From contig JAMWET010007210.1 in assembly GCA_024036415.1 (NCBI GenBank), forward strand, positions 93,501 to 157,500: 64,000 nt of DNA. The letters are read 5' to 3'. The DNA comes from Prochilodus magdalenae (lineage: Eukaryota; Chordata; Actinopteri; Characiformes; Prochilodontidae). This document shows positions 1 to 11,631 of the stretch, piece after piece. The position numbers and the translations under genes are program-made. Below the pieces are notes generated by a model that did not search any database, was not told where the DNA came from, and was given only the letters and a program-made list of their open reading frames with translations. How positions within the stretch are numbered: position 1 is the stretch's first letter; the number at the start of each line of letters is the position of its first letter.

Positions 1-85
1 GTCACATGACAGTTAGTGAACATATGACCTTGTTTAGAAAATGGCGTGTGATTGGTTAGTGCAGTCAGAGACAAAACCGGCTACC

Positions 86-1170
86 CATATTCTATATTAC
101 ATATACCCATATCTATATTACATATACCTATATTCTATATCACATATACCCATATTCTATATTACACATACCCATATTCTATATTACATATACCCATATT
201 CTATATTACATACACCCATATCCTATATCACATATACCCATATCCTATATCACATATACCCATATTCTATATCACATATACCCATATTCTATATCACATA
301 TACCCATATTCTATATCACATATACCCATATTCTATATTACACATACCCATATTCTATATTACACATACCCATATTCTATATTACATATACCCATATTCT
401 ATATTACATATACCCATATTCTATATCACATATACCCATATTCTATATCACATATACCCATATTCTATATTACACATACCCATATTCTATATTACACATA
501 CCCATATTCTATATTGCATATACCCATATTCTATATTACATATACCCATATTCTGTATTACATATACCCATATTACACCATATAATCTATACACATACCC
601 ATATTCTATATCACAGTATACCCATACCCATATATCACATAGACCCATATTCTATATATTACATATACCCATATTCTATATCACATATACCCATATTCTA
701 CATTACATATCCCAACCCATTCATATACATATACCCATATTCTATATTACATATACCCATATTCTATATTACACATACCCTATATTCTATACCCATACAT
801 ATACCCATATTCTATATTACATATACCCATATTCTGTATTACATATACCCATATTCTATATTACACATACCCATATTCTATATTACATATACCCATATTC
901 TATATTACATATACCCATATTCTATATTACACATACCCATATTCTATATTACATATACCCATATTCTATATTACATATACCCATATTCTGATATACCATT
1001 TCTAGAACACCCATGATGGAATATATTCTATATCACAAATCGTTCTATATCACATATATGCGATATTCTGTGCTACCAGTATTTATATTCTATATTACAT
1101 ATAATATTCTACATTACATATACCCATATTCATATTACATATACCCTCTATATTACATATACCCACAATC
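86..1170. repeat. 22-bp minisatellite, CATATACCCATATTCTATAT type
   Basis: About 1.1 kb of tandem copies of a 22-base unit (cccatattctatattacata plus ta). Copies vary by single substitutions (tca for tta, aca for ata) and the array decays after about 990 into scattered half-units up to 1170. The unit has no stop in any forward frame and is not a multiple of three, so a spurious 316-residue frame runs through it (HILYYIYPYS, HIPIFYIT and similar). I see no gene here. Confidence 0.95.
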
Positions 1171-2954
1171 TAGAACTGATGACTTTTAGTTATGAAATTG
1201 TTTGTTGTGACATAATGCTACCCTTCATATGACTCTATAATACGTACTTAAAGACGCCATGGAAGCAGGGTCTGGGTCTCAATTACTGATCTTTTAAGAT
1301 CTTAGGGACTGCTTCTGTATTACTTAAGGGGAAGCAGGTCTGGGCTCTTATGGGTTAAGATAGGACGCTTCTGTAGTACGACCTCAAGTCTCCTTCGGCG
1401 GTGTGGACCACTGGGTGTCCCTCTAGGAGAACTTGTGCGTGAATAGAGATGCGTAGGGTTACGCGGAGGGTTTACACCTAACACCCCTGCTGGTTCTAAA
1501 GTCTAGCTGTGGTAGTCCAACTAAGCCTAACCCTAATACTCTAGACCATCAACCCATATGTAAAATAGAAATAATTAATAAGCAGGACGTCTATAAGCTA
1601 TCTATCGGGGGATATCCAAATAAAGTAAGAGCTTCTTACACCTGTAAACTTCTTACTTCTTACCTGTAAACAAAGGCTGAACTAAAATCCAGGCTACAGT
1701 GTGTTTAAATGTACCAAAGGAAGGCTGAAGACTTGGGGGACAAGGTCATATATATAACTGTGCTGTAACTGCTGCACCATGCGTGGTGAGGAGTGGGCGG
1801 TCTAAGTGCTGTGGTGTGTATCATTAAGGCCATTTTATAGTCCAGGTGACAGGAGTCATCCGGTAATAAATAAATAAATAAATAAATAAATAAAATCTGG
1901 TTGGCAGATGTCGCAGCACTGTGGGCAGAGCGTTGACACCACTCACACCGATTTCAGAAACCCTTCACCATTCATCAAAGTGTGTGTTGTGTCTTTCCAG
2001 TCCGCGATGCCTCTGTTAACGTATGTTAACCAGTCATAGCCTCTCCGTGAGCAGCATCTGTCAACTGGGTGCTAGCTCAGCGTTTTTCACTCGCATATCT
2101 GATGCAGTGCTCTCTGCAGTTTAGGGTAGCTACACCCCTTAAGACACTCCTGAACTTAGAACTTCGTGTTTCCATCCAGTCAGAGTTCGAGACACTTTTC
2201 TCTTGAACATCATTTTTTGTGGAGCCTGGTCTGTAAATTAGGCCTTTACTGCCCAAAATTAAAATCAAGGCTGCCAGCAGTGAACTGTCTAAGACTGCAT
2301 CTCTGTAATGTGTCAGCATGGGAATATTTTATTGCCAGTCTTTATTGGCATCTTGATTGATGATGTGGCTGGTGGTGGTGTAACAGCAGCAGGCACTCTG
2401 AAGTGAACAGAAGCATCTCGATCTCTCAGTTCTGACCAAAAGCCTCAGAATGGTGCCTCACCTAGCAGCAAAAAACAGTGATCCATTTACACACAGTTTG
2501 GATGGTGGAAGGAATCGCATGGCATTCCCCTTACTGAAGATACGGCTAAAAGCAAAAAGCACCAGGAACTAGCAGCCATGGCGGAACATTACCAGGAAAG
2601 CTGCCCAGTGCCTGGAGAGGGAAGTCCTGTGTAGTTCAGTCAGTGTTCTCTAAATCTGGACCCAGACCAACATAGATTGCAGAACTGCACAAAACTGATA
2701 TTGAAAGACTGAACAGTCTTAACAATTATTATGAGATATTAATTTATATATACACACTGTTATATATAAAAATAAACTTTTTTATAATAATGTTATTTAT
2801 TATGTCCGAGTGTGCCTTAATAATAAGTGTGAAATAATACATTTCTGGGAATAAATCCATATTTTTGTTTTGATAACTTAAAATTCAGTGAATTTAACAT
2901 TTTAAGTTAAAACTACTTTTTTAACACCGCATACACATTTACATTAATGGGAGA

Positions 2955-3016
<62 letters not shown>

Positions 3017-4459
3017 TTTGCACATCTCTCTTGTCCTAAGATAATACCTCAAGCAAAAGGACTCAGGTAGAAAAATATGGTCTGGGTTGAACTGCCTGAC
3101 TGTATGTATTCTTGTCATAATTAATAATTAATTAATAATAAGAGACGCTCACAGATTGGGTTGAAATCAAAATTTTTATATTATTGAAAAAGTTCATTAA
3201 AAAAAAAAGTTGATTTAAATATAGCATTGTCGTATACTTGTTTTCGAACCCAATGTGATGTATGATGTTGTATTTTGTACGTTCTGGTATTAAAAAAAGT
3301 ATATGGCTAATATAATTTCCATAAGTGGGAATTGGCTATGTCTGGTATATAGCCTAATGAAAGTGACAGCCGTGTTTTTAAAAGATAAAACCAGAGTACA
3401 GATGAACGAGAAGCATCAAGGCTACGTCAGACAGTGATTTCACATAGATTAAATATAGAACAGGCCTATACCATGAGACCATACATTAAACATCCTGCTG
3501 CAAACCACCAGATGGCAACATTCACCACAGTTACAACCACTGCTGTTTTTCCCCACCGGTCTGAAACGAGGTCTTCCTTTACTGAAGGGTGAGGCTGTGT
3601 TCATGGTGATTGAGGAAATGAGTCTGATTGCGGTGTTGAAATATGGGTGATCTCTGATTAACCACAGGAAGTGCACTGATTACGAGATTTTTGGTAGAAA
3701 TTGTACACGGTTCTGAATCGTTGAAATTATGAAATGTTTATTGTGACACCCTGCCTGACACTTTTAACGCAAAGACGCAGAGTGAAAATGCCCATGTGGT
3801 GAGTGGCTGGTCTTGGGGATTTCGTATTCTCCCCGACACTCGCTCGCGTTTGTCATTGGGTGTGACAAGCATATTTAGACTGATGGAAGCTTTAATGACA
3901 GTAAAATGTTAATTGACTTTTAAATAGACAGAAATCACCGGTAGTTAAAGTAAATTACACTAAATTAGAGCCCTCTGCCATCTGGTAGAAGTCCCTTTTT
4001 TGACCTCACCATGTTGTGCATTTTAAACAGCTTAGCGCTGACTTACATGCGCTCAAACTAGCAAAAGTAATTTCATAGAAATTTAATCGCAGATGACACG
4101 TCTTCCGAAGAGGCTTGCATAATGCAGTTGTCTGGCTAAAATAGCACACAATAGAAGGGGTTTGTCTTCGATGTCAGTGAAAAATCTGGTTGCATAATGA
4201 ATGGCCAGTTCCGATATACATGGTGGGCTTTTTATATATCAGGTCCTCGAATCTGAATCTGAACTGAAAGGAGAACTAGCGGGAAAAAGCAATGTCTGGC
4301 GTCCGAGGAATCACGGCATGTGGAGACTCTCTCTCAGCACAGCAGTGATACCACCCTCATAGTGATCATGTGTTCATGCATGTACTACCCAAAGTCGATG
4401 CTACCAAATACTGCTAACCAATAAGAACCAGTCAGCGATGGCCCTGAGCTCATTAGCTC
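1171..4459. other. nrxn2 intron, no gene seen
   Basis: AT-rich intronic sequence upstream of the first exon in the window. It holds a pair of imperfect repeats at 1262-1375 (both starting gaagcagg and ending gcttctgta), an (AAAT)n run at 1866-1896 and a (TA)n run ending in a T tract at 2954-3020. Short open frames such as 2077-2319 and 3449-3676 (both -) show no recognisable protein and no codon-like pattern. Confidence 0.6.
2954..3020. repeat. (TA)n microsatellite with T tail
   Basis: About 55 bases of alternating AT broken once by tac, followed by a run of Ts. Confidence 0.95.
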
Positions 4460-4535
4460 ACCCTTGATGAAGGACTAGAGGATGACTAATTCAAGTTGCA
4501 CATGGATAGAGAGAAGCTGTAATCTCTGACATGTA
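4460..4535 (+). mobile_element. fragment of a foldback repeat family
   Basis: The words gatgaaggactagaggatga and gtaatctctgac match, with gaps, the centre of the large inverted-repeat element at 31030-31715. It looks like an old, decayed partial copy. Confidence 0.5.
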
Positions 4536-4912
4536 GGCTATGTTAATTAGGTGCGTTAAGCATGAATAATAGAGTATGAGCTCTTCATACAGTATGACCT
4601 TCGGATAGCTAGCCACTTACTCAGCAGCTTATTAATGTGATCTTACAAGAGCACGCATCTGGGATCAGCGTGTTGAACATTCGGTGCTAGACTGTGGCAC
4701 GACGGTGGAACACCCTGTCTAAGACCAACCCAGGTTTATTTGAGTCATGCTCTGTATAGTATGGTGTTGCATGATCTATTGCCCAAGCGAAACAAGCTAG
4801 GTAACAAACTCTATTCATTAATATCTATGTTCATTAATATCTTAATTGATATCTTTATTGAGGGTTTTTATTTCAACAATCCTAACTTACAATTCAACCA
4901 TGGGCCAAATTA

Positions 4913-5316
4913 GGGTTGCCACCTTTCAGAAATGAAAGTAAAGGAAGAAGGGAACCGGGGGCCAAGGGGGCGGAGGGGGGGGGGGGTGGGGGGGACGACA
5001 GGGGGTATTTGATTCTGGGGGGGGGGGGGGTGGAATGGGGTGCGTGGTGATGTGTTCAAGATCGTATGCCGTATTTGATCTGATTCCTGGCGGGGTGGGG
5101 CTTGTTTGATATGAGCGTGTGATCAATCATGAGTGACACACGTGTATATCGGACATTTACGGAAATACGGAGCAAATTTACGGAAAAACGGAACAAATCT
5201 TCAAAATCTAATTAATTTAATATGGGATGTGATTTGTTTCATTTTTCCATAAATATCCGTAAATTTAATTGCCAAATAAAGGACGATTCCGTATTTAATG
5301 GGACGGATGGCAACCC
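4913..5316 (+). mobile_element. TA-flanked MITE, copy 1 (GGGTTGCCACC ends)
   Basis: Non-autonomous element of 404 bp flanked by TA on both sides (4911-4912 and 5317-5318). Ends are gggttgccacctttcag and ggatggcaaccc, inverted to each other. It contains long G runs (4973-5030), then repeated ttacggaaa words and gattccgtattt near the right end. Two more copies are in the window (11035 and 61394, the last inverted). TA target duplication suggests mobilisation by a Tc1/mariner-type transposase; no coding sequence is seen. Confidence 0.8.
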
Positions 5317-5380
5317 TATGCTAAATGCTGGTTGGTTGACAGTTCGTTGTAACAGTTCGTTGTAATGACCAATATTCGTT

Positions 5381-5600
5381 GGTGTAGCTCAGTGGATAAC
5401 ACCACTACCTGCAAGGGAGCCACCACAGCACGTGGAAGACTGGGGTTTGAATCCCAGTCTGGGTGCCTAGGCTGTGCTACATCAATAAGAGTCCCTGGGC
5501 AAGACTCCTAACACTACACTGGCCCACCTGTAATATGATTAACCCTGTAAGTCGCTCTGGATAAGAGCACCCATTCTAAATGTTTGGAAAAATGAATGAG
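5381..5600 (+). mobile_element. tRNA-derived SINE, full head
   Basis: Starts with a tRNA-like region carrying an A box (gtagctcagtggataac) and a B box (ggggtttgaatccc) about 50 bases later, followed by a SINE body (caataagagtccctgggcaa, ctaacactacactggccc) and a tail taagtcgctctggataagag. The same family recurs at 33603-33810 (+), at 58280-58431 (-) and as a tail piece at 60444-60485. Confidence 0.85.
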
Positions 5601-6356
5601 AGAACCTAGGACGGAAACTTTGGCCCTTGATCATGACCTCCGTTGCTGAACAGGTAACTAGTGCATATGTGCTGACACCTAGAACTCTGAGCAGTCGGGA
5701 GGATAGAAGTTAGAGATAGAATATTTGGGGCTCTGCCCTGGAAACACGATGTTCCCTGACTCAGGCTAGGACTGGGCGTGCAGGCCACTGTGCTCTCTGG
5801 ATCTGCAGATGATGTTATAAGAAGCCATAACTTCATTTCACTTCTCCACTCTCTGTTTTCACTGCACTGTGGTCACATTGGCCGTGTGTTTTTTCTGATG
5901 ATAGTATTACTACAGAGATTACAGCACAAGGAAACCAAAAAACAAAGTCACTGCAAGCAGCAAAAGTTCACACACGACAACAAAGAGTAACCCGCAGGTC
6001 ATGTAGGATCCGCTCTAACATCATGAAAATATCAGATTTTCTTTTTGCAACAAACAGTAAATCTTGACTTGGTGAAATAATGGGACGTGTGAACTCCCTC
6101 GATATTAAATTGGGGCGGGTAGCAGCTTAGATTTAATTAGCAATGTGCCAGAAGGTGTGAGAATGTCAGCGCCCCTCCTTTCTGCTTCCTGCCTTCGTCT
6201 TCCAAGAGGAACTGAGAGGAGTGCTGCTAATTAGGGCAAGCATATGACAGACACACCCCGATTTGCGGGATCTAATGAATATCCATCAAACATTGCCTAG
6301 CATCGCACTTTCCAGTTTTTCATGGAATCGGTGCCAAGACTGACACTATATGTGTG

Positions 6357-6387
<31 letters not shown>

Positions 6388-8031
6388 GCCCTTTTCCAAA
6401 ATTACGTTTGTGATGGATCTGTTGGTAGAGTGGAAGGCGTGTTATTTGATTTGCGGGTCTCTTGTGGGCTTGGTGGGGTAGAGTGCATTTGCAGGCCAGT
6501 GGATGTCAGAGAGCTCAGTGGGTGTGCAGCAGCAGTCTATACTCAGTTCCCTGAGGTTCAGCATGGCGAACGGGGGGGGGGGTGGGGGGGGGGGGGGGGG
6601 GGGGGGGGGGGTGGCGGGGGGGGGGGGACGCGAGGGGGGGGGGGGGGAGGGGGGGGAATGAAAAACTCCGGAAACTGTGTGGACTACGGACACACGCACT
6701 AACACTCACCCACACGCTAAAGCAGAATCATAACAGCTGCGGTCGCAGGCCAGTCTGGCTCGGACACTGAGGCAGCATTGGTGTCAGATGTGCTTTGAAG
6801 CGCCGTCCCAGTCAGTACCCAGTTTGCACGGTGGAAGATGGAGCGACCGCTTTGCCGTGACCCACTTTCAATTAGCCGTCTGAGCTGCTGAGAACGTGAT
6901 GGGAGCCTGTATGCTGCTGCCATACCAATGATACTCTAATACCTGTAATCCGAGGCCTTTGAATGATGTTGCGTATTCCCTCTGCTGTCAGGCTTCCATG
7001 TAAATCTTTAAGCGGATCTTCAAGCAGTTCTGGGCTACAGCTGAAAAATCAAAAGGCCTTGCTTATTAGATTGTTACATGAGATTTTCGGTGCAAACAAC
7101 AAAAAACATTGTATCAAACTAAAGAGTCATTTGGAAATGATCCTGCTTTGCATTCGAGGTGTAAGGAAATTTTGAAAATAGTTAATATCACAGTATCATT
7201 ATGGCTCAACACTAACATTAACATTTCAGTCTTAAAATGACATTTTAAAAATACGGATATACCGCTACATATCCAATCCCCTGTATAATGAGTTTGTAAA
7301 GTGATGCCGGGTGTGATAAATTATGTGTACAGTTTGTTGGAAAATGAACTTTAATCAGCGTTCTCACTGCGACACGTTCTACGTAGTATAGCAGCGCTCG
7401 GGTAGGTGAGGCTATATGACCCCATCCCCATGTAACGCTGTGCAACACGTCAGTCCCAGCCTTTACCTTTACCTTTACTTCTGACCTTGTTTTTAAAGTT
7501 AGCTTGTTTTCCTTCTTCTCCTGTCCGTACAGTCCCTATATGGACTCTAAGCTGTAAAAACGGCAGCATTGAATTTACATATGACTGTCCTTCCAGCATA
7601 TTGCGCTATTGACCGTGAAGTGTTAGCCTTTTCAAAACATCCGTTCGTCTGAAAGCAGCGGCTGAAGGATCTCAGTCTGAACTGTTTGTTCCAGACGTCC
7701 GTGCCTAGGCTGCTTTTGAATGAGCAGGATACAGGTAATATATATATTGGTCTTAAATAGTCCGTATCGAGGAAACGGTTTTTATTTTCCTTCCTTTTTA
7801 TGTGTATGTAAACAATTTATATGCATTTACATGCAGTTAATAATCTGATGACTGCAGATAGTCGGATTTTGCCAGTAATCTGTTAATGGTGTTCACATGC
7901 ATGAGAGTCACGAGTCAGGCAGTAGCTGGACTCCAGTAAACTCACAACGTAATTTAAATCATAAAACTCAAAAACCTTGATACTGCCTTTATATGTATAT
8001 ATACATATGCAATCATATATAAGTATATATA
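5601..8031. other. nrxn2 intron, no gene seen
   Basis: Apart from a short (TA)n run at 6358-6387 and the G tract at 6572-6656 I see no gene or recognisable repeat. Frames such as 5606-5836 (-), 6963-7175 (+) and 7245-7448 (-) lack any family signature. Confidence 0.6.
6572..6656 (+). repeat. poly-G tract
   Basis: About 85 bases that are nearly all G on the + strand, with one uninterrupted run of about 28 G. Opposite-strand frames give poly-Pro only. Exact length is uncertain in any assembly. Confidence 0.9.
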
Positions 8032-8655
8032 CAGTGGTGTGAAAAAGTGTTTGCCCCCTTCAGGATTTCTTATTTTTTTGCATGTTTGTCTCTTAAATGT
8101 TTCAGATCATCAAACACATTTAAATATTAGTCAAAGACAACACAAGTAAACACAAAATACAGTTTTTAAATGAAGGTTTTTATTATTAAGACAGAAAAAA
8201 AAATCCAAACCTACATGGCCCTGTGTGAAAAAGTGTTTGCCCCCCAGTTAAAACATGCCTGTGGTTTATCACACCTGAGTTCAGTTTCTCTAGCCACACC
8301 CAGGCCTGAATACTGCCACACCTGTTCACCATCAAGACCTCACCTAAATAGGACCTGCCTGACAAAGAGAAGTAGACCAGAAGATACTCAAAGCTAGACA
8401 TCATGCCAAGAGCCAAAGCTTGTTACCGCAGACACTTGGTTGCAGTTGTTGCTGCTACGGTTGGCCCAACCAGTTATTAGGTTTGGATTTTTTTCTACCT
8501 TAATAATAAAAACTGTCATTTAAAAATGCATGTAATGTTTACTAGTGTTGTCTTTGCCTAATATTTAAATTTGTTTGATGATCTGAAACATTTAAGAGAC
8601 AAACATGCAGAAAAATAAGAAATCATGAAGGGGCAAACACTTTTTCACACCATTG
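8032..8655. mobile_element. Tc1/mariner-type MITE, CAGTGGTGTGAAAAAGTG ends
   Basis: 624-bp element between TA dinucleotides (8030-8031 and 8656-8657). The left end cagtggtgtgaaaaagtgtt and right end (complement caatggtgtgaaaaagtgtt) are matching inverted repeats that extend inward for about 150 bases (aaatgtttcagatcatcaaa on one side, its complement on the other). The middle has no transposase frame; it is an internally deleted or purely non-autonomous copy of a family common in fish genomes. Confidence 0.85.
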
Positions 8656-8657
8656 TA

Positions 8658-9003
8658 AGTGCACCTCAGTGAAAACAATGAAGGACAAGTGGGATACGTG
8701 TCTTTAGAAGAGTAGTAAATAAAAAAGCAATGGCTTCTTCTTTTTGGTACACAAATCAAAACAAGCACTAAGTGAAATTCAGCAGCAAGAAAAAATTAAA
8801 ATATGGCTTCTATAAATGATGCATGTGTAAAGTGCAGCCGTGCGAGTGAGTGAGTGTGAAAGAGAGAGAGAAAGAGAGAGTGAGAGCGCGAGAGCTGATA
8901 GCATTTCAACCTGTTTTAGGCCTGTGGGATAGAGGAGGGTAGAGTGTATTGATGAGGCAGGCAGCCTGAGGCAGTGAATGACTTTGACCCCCTCTCTCCG
9001 TAG
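8658..9003. other. nrxn2 intron, acceptor side
   Basis: Short intronic stretch with a GA-rich microsatellite at 8858-8892 and the pyrimidine-rich acceptor tract just before 9004. Nothing else seen. Confidence 0.7.
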
Positions 9004-9123
9004 GTAAAGGACCGGAGACTCTATATGCAGGGCACAAGCTGAATGACAACGAGTGGCACTCTGTGAAGGTGGTGCGCCGTGGGAAGAGCCTGCAGCTCTC
9101 TGTAGACAATGTGACTGTGGAGG
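9004..9123 (+). CDS. nrxn2: neurexin-2 exon, first half of LNS4 C-terminal part
   Basis: Internal exon of 120 bp, phase 1 at both ends. It is preceded by a pyrimidine-rich acceptor (ccctctctccgtag) and followed by the donor G|gtgggt. After a split first codon (xGT; Ser in relatives) it reads [20 protein letters not shown], then [13 protein letters not shown] and ends in NVTVEG, joining in phase to QM of the next exon. The NDNEWH and VRRGK motifs are hallmarks of the LNS4 (laminin G-like) domain of alpha-neurexins, presynaptic cell-surface receptors that bind postsynaptic partners across the cleft. The VDNVTVEG wording is that of neurexin-2 as I remember it (neurexin-1 has VDDQQAMTG). The exon end lies close to the place in LNS4 where neurexins carry alternative splice site 3; no extra exon is obvious. 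Reading through the donor meets a stop after a few codons. The preceding exon (ending near LDCIRIN in relatives) is not in the window. Confidence 0.95.
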
Positions 9124-10517
9124 GTGGGTGGACTGCACACACATTAAACTAATGATCTCTCCTCTGACTTCTAATGTGTGTAATTCAAGGCTCAGTCAGA
9201 AACCGAGCAGCTTTTCTATGAAGGCCCTTCGCTCTAACTCTACCTGCCCATTCAATTAACACGACGCTGCGGCTCCTCAGACAGAACACTGCACTGATAG
9301 CATTTCAACCACTGTTTAATTTCAATATAGTCAAAATATGGTTATTAGGCAACCAAAATCGGCAACATTCCATCAAATTACACATTCCATCAAATTACAC
9401 ATTGTGTACACCCTCACAGATGACCACTAAATTAAATAGTATGCACGGTGAGTTGGTTTATGTATTTGTTTTATTTTTAGGTGATTGGTTATGTGCTCTG
9501 TAAGGTCTTTTAATGCCGACGTCTTTTAATATTTTGGATATTTACAATATAAGTATGCATTGTTAAAGTTTCAGTATGATACTTTATGGCTTACATATGT
9601 CAACCCATAAAGCCTAAAGCAGTCTAAAGCCAGATATAGCCTACAGCAGTTTAGCTCTGCCCAATCATATTGAAGCAGGACAGCCAATCATGACAGAGAC
9701 TGGTAACATCTGTCCAGTTCCAAATGATACAGCAAGGTTAGAGAATGATCTGTCATTTATCCCATCATGCAGCATTCTTTAACGCAGCGTTTTATCCTTC
9801 AGTGGTTTTAACAGAATTCCGAATTTTGTATTCTCTTTTCCTTTTCGTGTCAAACGTTCTTTCTCTGCGGTACCCGGCGCTCATTATGCGAATACATCAA
9901 ACAGACATTGGGAATAACCCTATGGCGCAACAAATGCTTCCCCGCAGTAACCTTAGATATCTGGCTTCCAAAAATAAAAAAAAGGAATTCACGCAACCTG
10001 CTGTCAAGTACGTCCCCCAAAGCACTGTCACTTTTCCAACAGTCCCTGCCACCTTCAAGATGGCTCATCAGAGGGGGGTTCCTATTCTTTAACCAGGCAT
10101 CATGCTCTAGAGACTAGCACTGCTGTAGGTGTCAGGTATCTTTACTAAAGAGGAGTGATGGACAAGTCTTTTCATTTAGGCCATAGTCAAAAAAATGAAT
10201 AAATAAGGTGAATGAGAATGAGTGGCAGCCATTTGCCTTATTTTGGGATATCGGAATACAGCGTGATATAATTACAGAGATTAAACTGTTCCTGATAAAC
10301 AAACAGATGAAGGTTCCAGAGCGGTTCTTGGCTTGGACATAGGGAACCTTTCTTTAGGGTAGAACCTGCACATCACAGGATGTTCTAAAATCACACTCAT
10401 AAATAGAGCGCCCATTTTAAAGTTCCTCTATATCGACCCTGATAAAAACCCATTTCAGCTGCTCTGTGTGTCAGACTGTTCAGTACTGTGAAGTAACCGA
10501 ACACTCTTGCACTCCAG
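9124..10517. other. nrxn2 intron between the 120- and 382-bp exons
   Basis: 1,394-bp intron. The open frame at 9745-10092 (+) has no recognisable domain and no splice context; I take it as chance. No repeat recognised. Confidence 0.75.
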
Positions 10518-10899
10518 GCCAGATGAGCGGAGCACACACACAGCTGGAGTTCCACCACATCGAGACGGGCATCATGACAGAGAGACGCTTCATCTCCGTC
10601 ATGCCCTCCAACTTCATCGGGCACCTGCAGGGCCTCAGCTTCAATGGCATGCCATACCTGGACCAGTGCAAGAACGGAGACATCTCCTACTGCGAGCTGA
10701 ACGCACGCTTCGGCATGCGCCGCATTGTGGCCGACCCGGTCAGCTTCCGGAGCAGAGCCAGCTACCTAGCGCTGTCCACTTTACAGGCCTACGCCTCCAT
10801 GCACCTCTTTTTCCAGTTCAAAACCACCAACCCAGACGGCCTGCTGCTCTTCAACTCCGGAGATGGCAGCGACTTCATTGTGGTGGAGCTGGTTAAGGG
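10518..10899 (+). CDS. nrxn2: neurexin-2 exon, end of LNS4 and start of LNS5
   Basis: Large internal exon of 382 bp with acceptor ttgcactccag and donor GG|gtgagt; entry phase 1, exit phase 2. The 126 full codons run from [17 protein letters not shown] through [37 protein letters not shown] and [16 protein letters not shown] to the LNS5 start [18 protein letters not shown] and the end FIVVELVK. The paired Cys of DQC and SYC close LNS4; the ADPVSF stretch is the short linker into LNS5. Mammalian neurexins have, from memory, an exon of the same size. [11 protein letters not shown] and [13 protein letters not shown] match neurexin-2 better than neurexin-1 (ITERRYLSSV). The exon is clearly richer in G+C than the introns on either side. 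No frame break is present, so this is a functional exon, not a retrocopy. Confidence 0.97.
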
Positions 10900-11034
10900 G
10901 TGAGTGTGGAGAGAGAAATGAAAATTTAATAATGAATTTTATTACAAATATTAGAGTTCGGTTTGTGTACTATGGGCCCCAAGTACTTCTCTGTGCTTAA
11001 TGTGTGAAACTAGCATACAGTACATGTACCATTA

Positions 11035-11629
11035 GGGTTGCTACCTTTCAGAATTGAAAATAAAAGACGGGGGGGTGGGCGAGTTCATGTGTGAGCGGAT
11101 GGGGTGGGGGGGTGGAGAGAGAGATTGTGATCATTCATGTGTGTGACGTGTATATCGGACATTTACGTATTGGTTTAATACGGGACGCAACATTTGAATT
11201 GCCAAATTGTTAGGGATAGTTAATGTCTAGGGCCAGATACTGATTCTCGCATTGGACCACATGGGGGCGCCAATCACTGGGGTCTTATAAACTGTGGGCT
11301 TAGCCGGAAATGGCGGCTGGAGCAACGGCAGGAAACGTTAGGGCGTCAAAGACTCTCTCTTCTTACTTCAATGGACATCCCTCCATCAACGGATAAAAAC
11401 CTGAACGCTACGCAGCTCAGTCCTTGAGCCCGTGGCCGGCCAGCTCAAGCTCCATTCATCGTAGCGTTCAGGTTTTAAACCATTGATAGAGGGATGTCCA
11501 TCGAAGGAAGAAGAGAGAGAGTGATTGGCGCCCCCATGTGGTCCAACGTGAGAATCAGTATCTGGCCCTAGACACTAACTTTCCCTAACACAAATAAAGG
11601 ATGCTTCCGTATTTTACAGGTGGCAGCCC
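11035..11629 (+). mobile_element. TA-flanked MITE, copy 2, split by a nested element
   Basis: Same family and orientation as 4913-5316. It is flanked by TA (11033-11034 and 11630-11631), starts gggttgctacctttcag and ends ggtggcagccc. Its internal word gccaaataaagg (as in copy 1) is broken by the 383-bp foldback element at 11208-11590. Internal G runs are kept (11071-11112). Confidence 0.8.
11208..11590. mobile_element. 383-bp foldback element with 5-bp target duplication
   Basis: Ends TGTTAGGGA and TCCCTAACA are inverted repeats and CAAAT is duplicated on both sides (11203-11207, 11591-11595). The arms are long: gccagatactgattctcgca, accacatgggggcgccaat and ggacatccctccatcaa on the left have their complements on the right in mirrored order, and both arms meet near cctgaacgctacg around a loop of roughly 45 bases. 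The left arm carries about 75 extra bases (11281-11354) absent from the right arm. It has no open frame of note. Confidence 0.85.
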
Positions 11630-11631
11630 TA

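Noticed and set aside
41..991. 316-residue open frame rich in Tyr, Ile, His and Pro
   Set aside because: It is the 22-bp minisatellite read through; the other forward frames are open too.
5381..5460. tRNA gene
   Set aside because: A and B boxes are present but the cloverleaf is poor and a SINE body with a known tail follows; the same unit recurs at 33603.
9745..10092. 115-residue + strand frame in the 1.4-kb intron
   Set aside because: No homology recognised, not in phase with the flanking exons and without splice sites.
10494..10517. In-frame upstream acceptor (gaag) that would add eight residues to the 382-bp exon
   Set aside because: The frame fits, but there is no pyrimidine tract before this AG and the main acceptor 24 bases later is far better.
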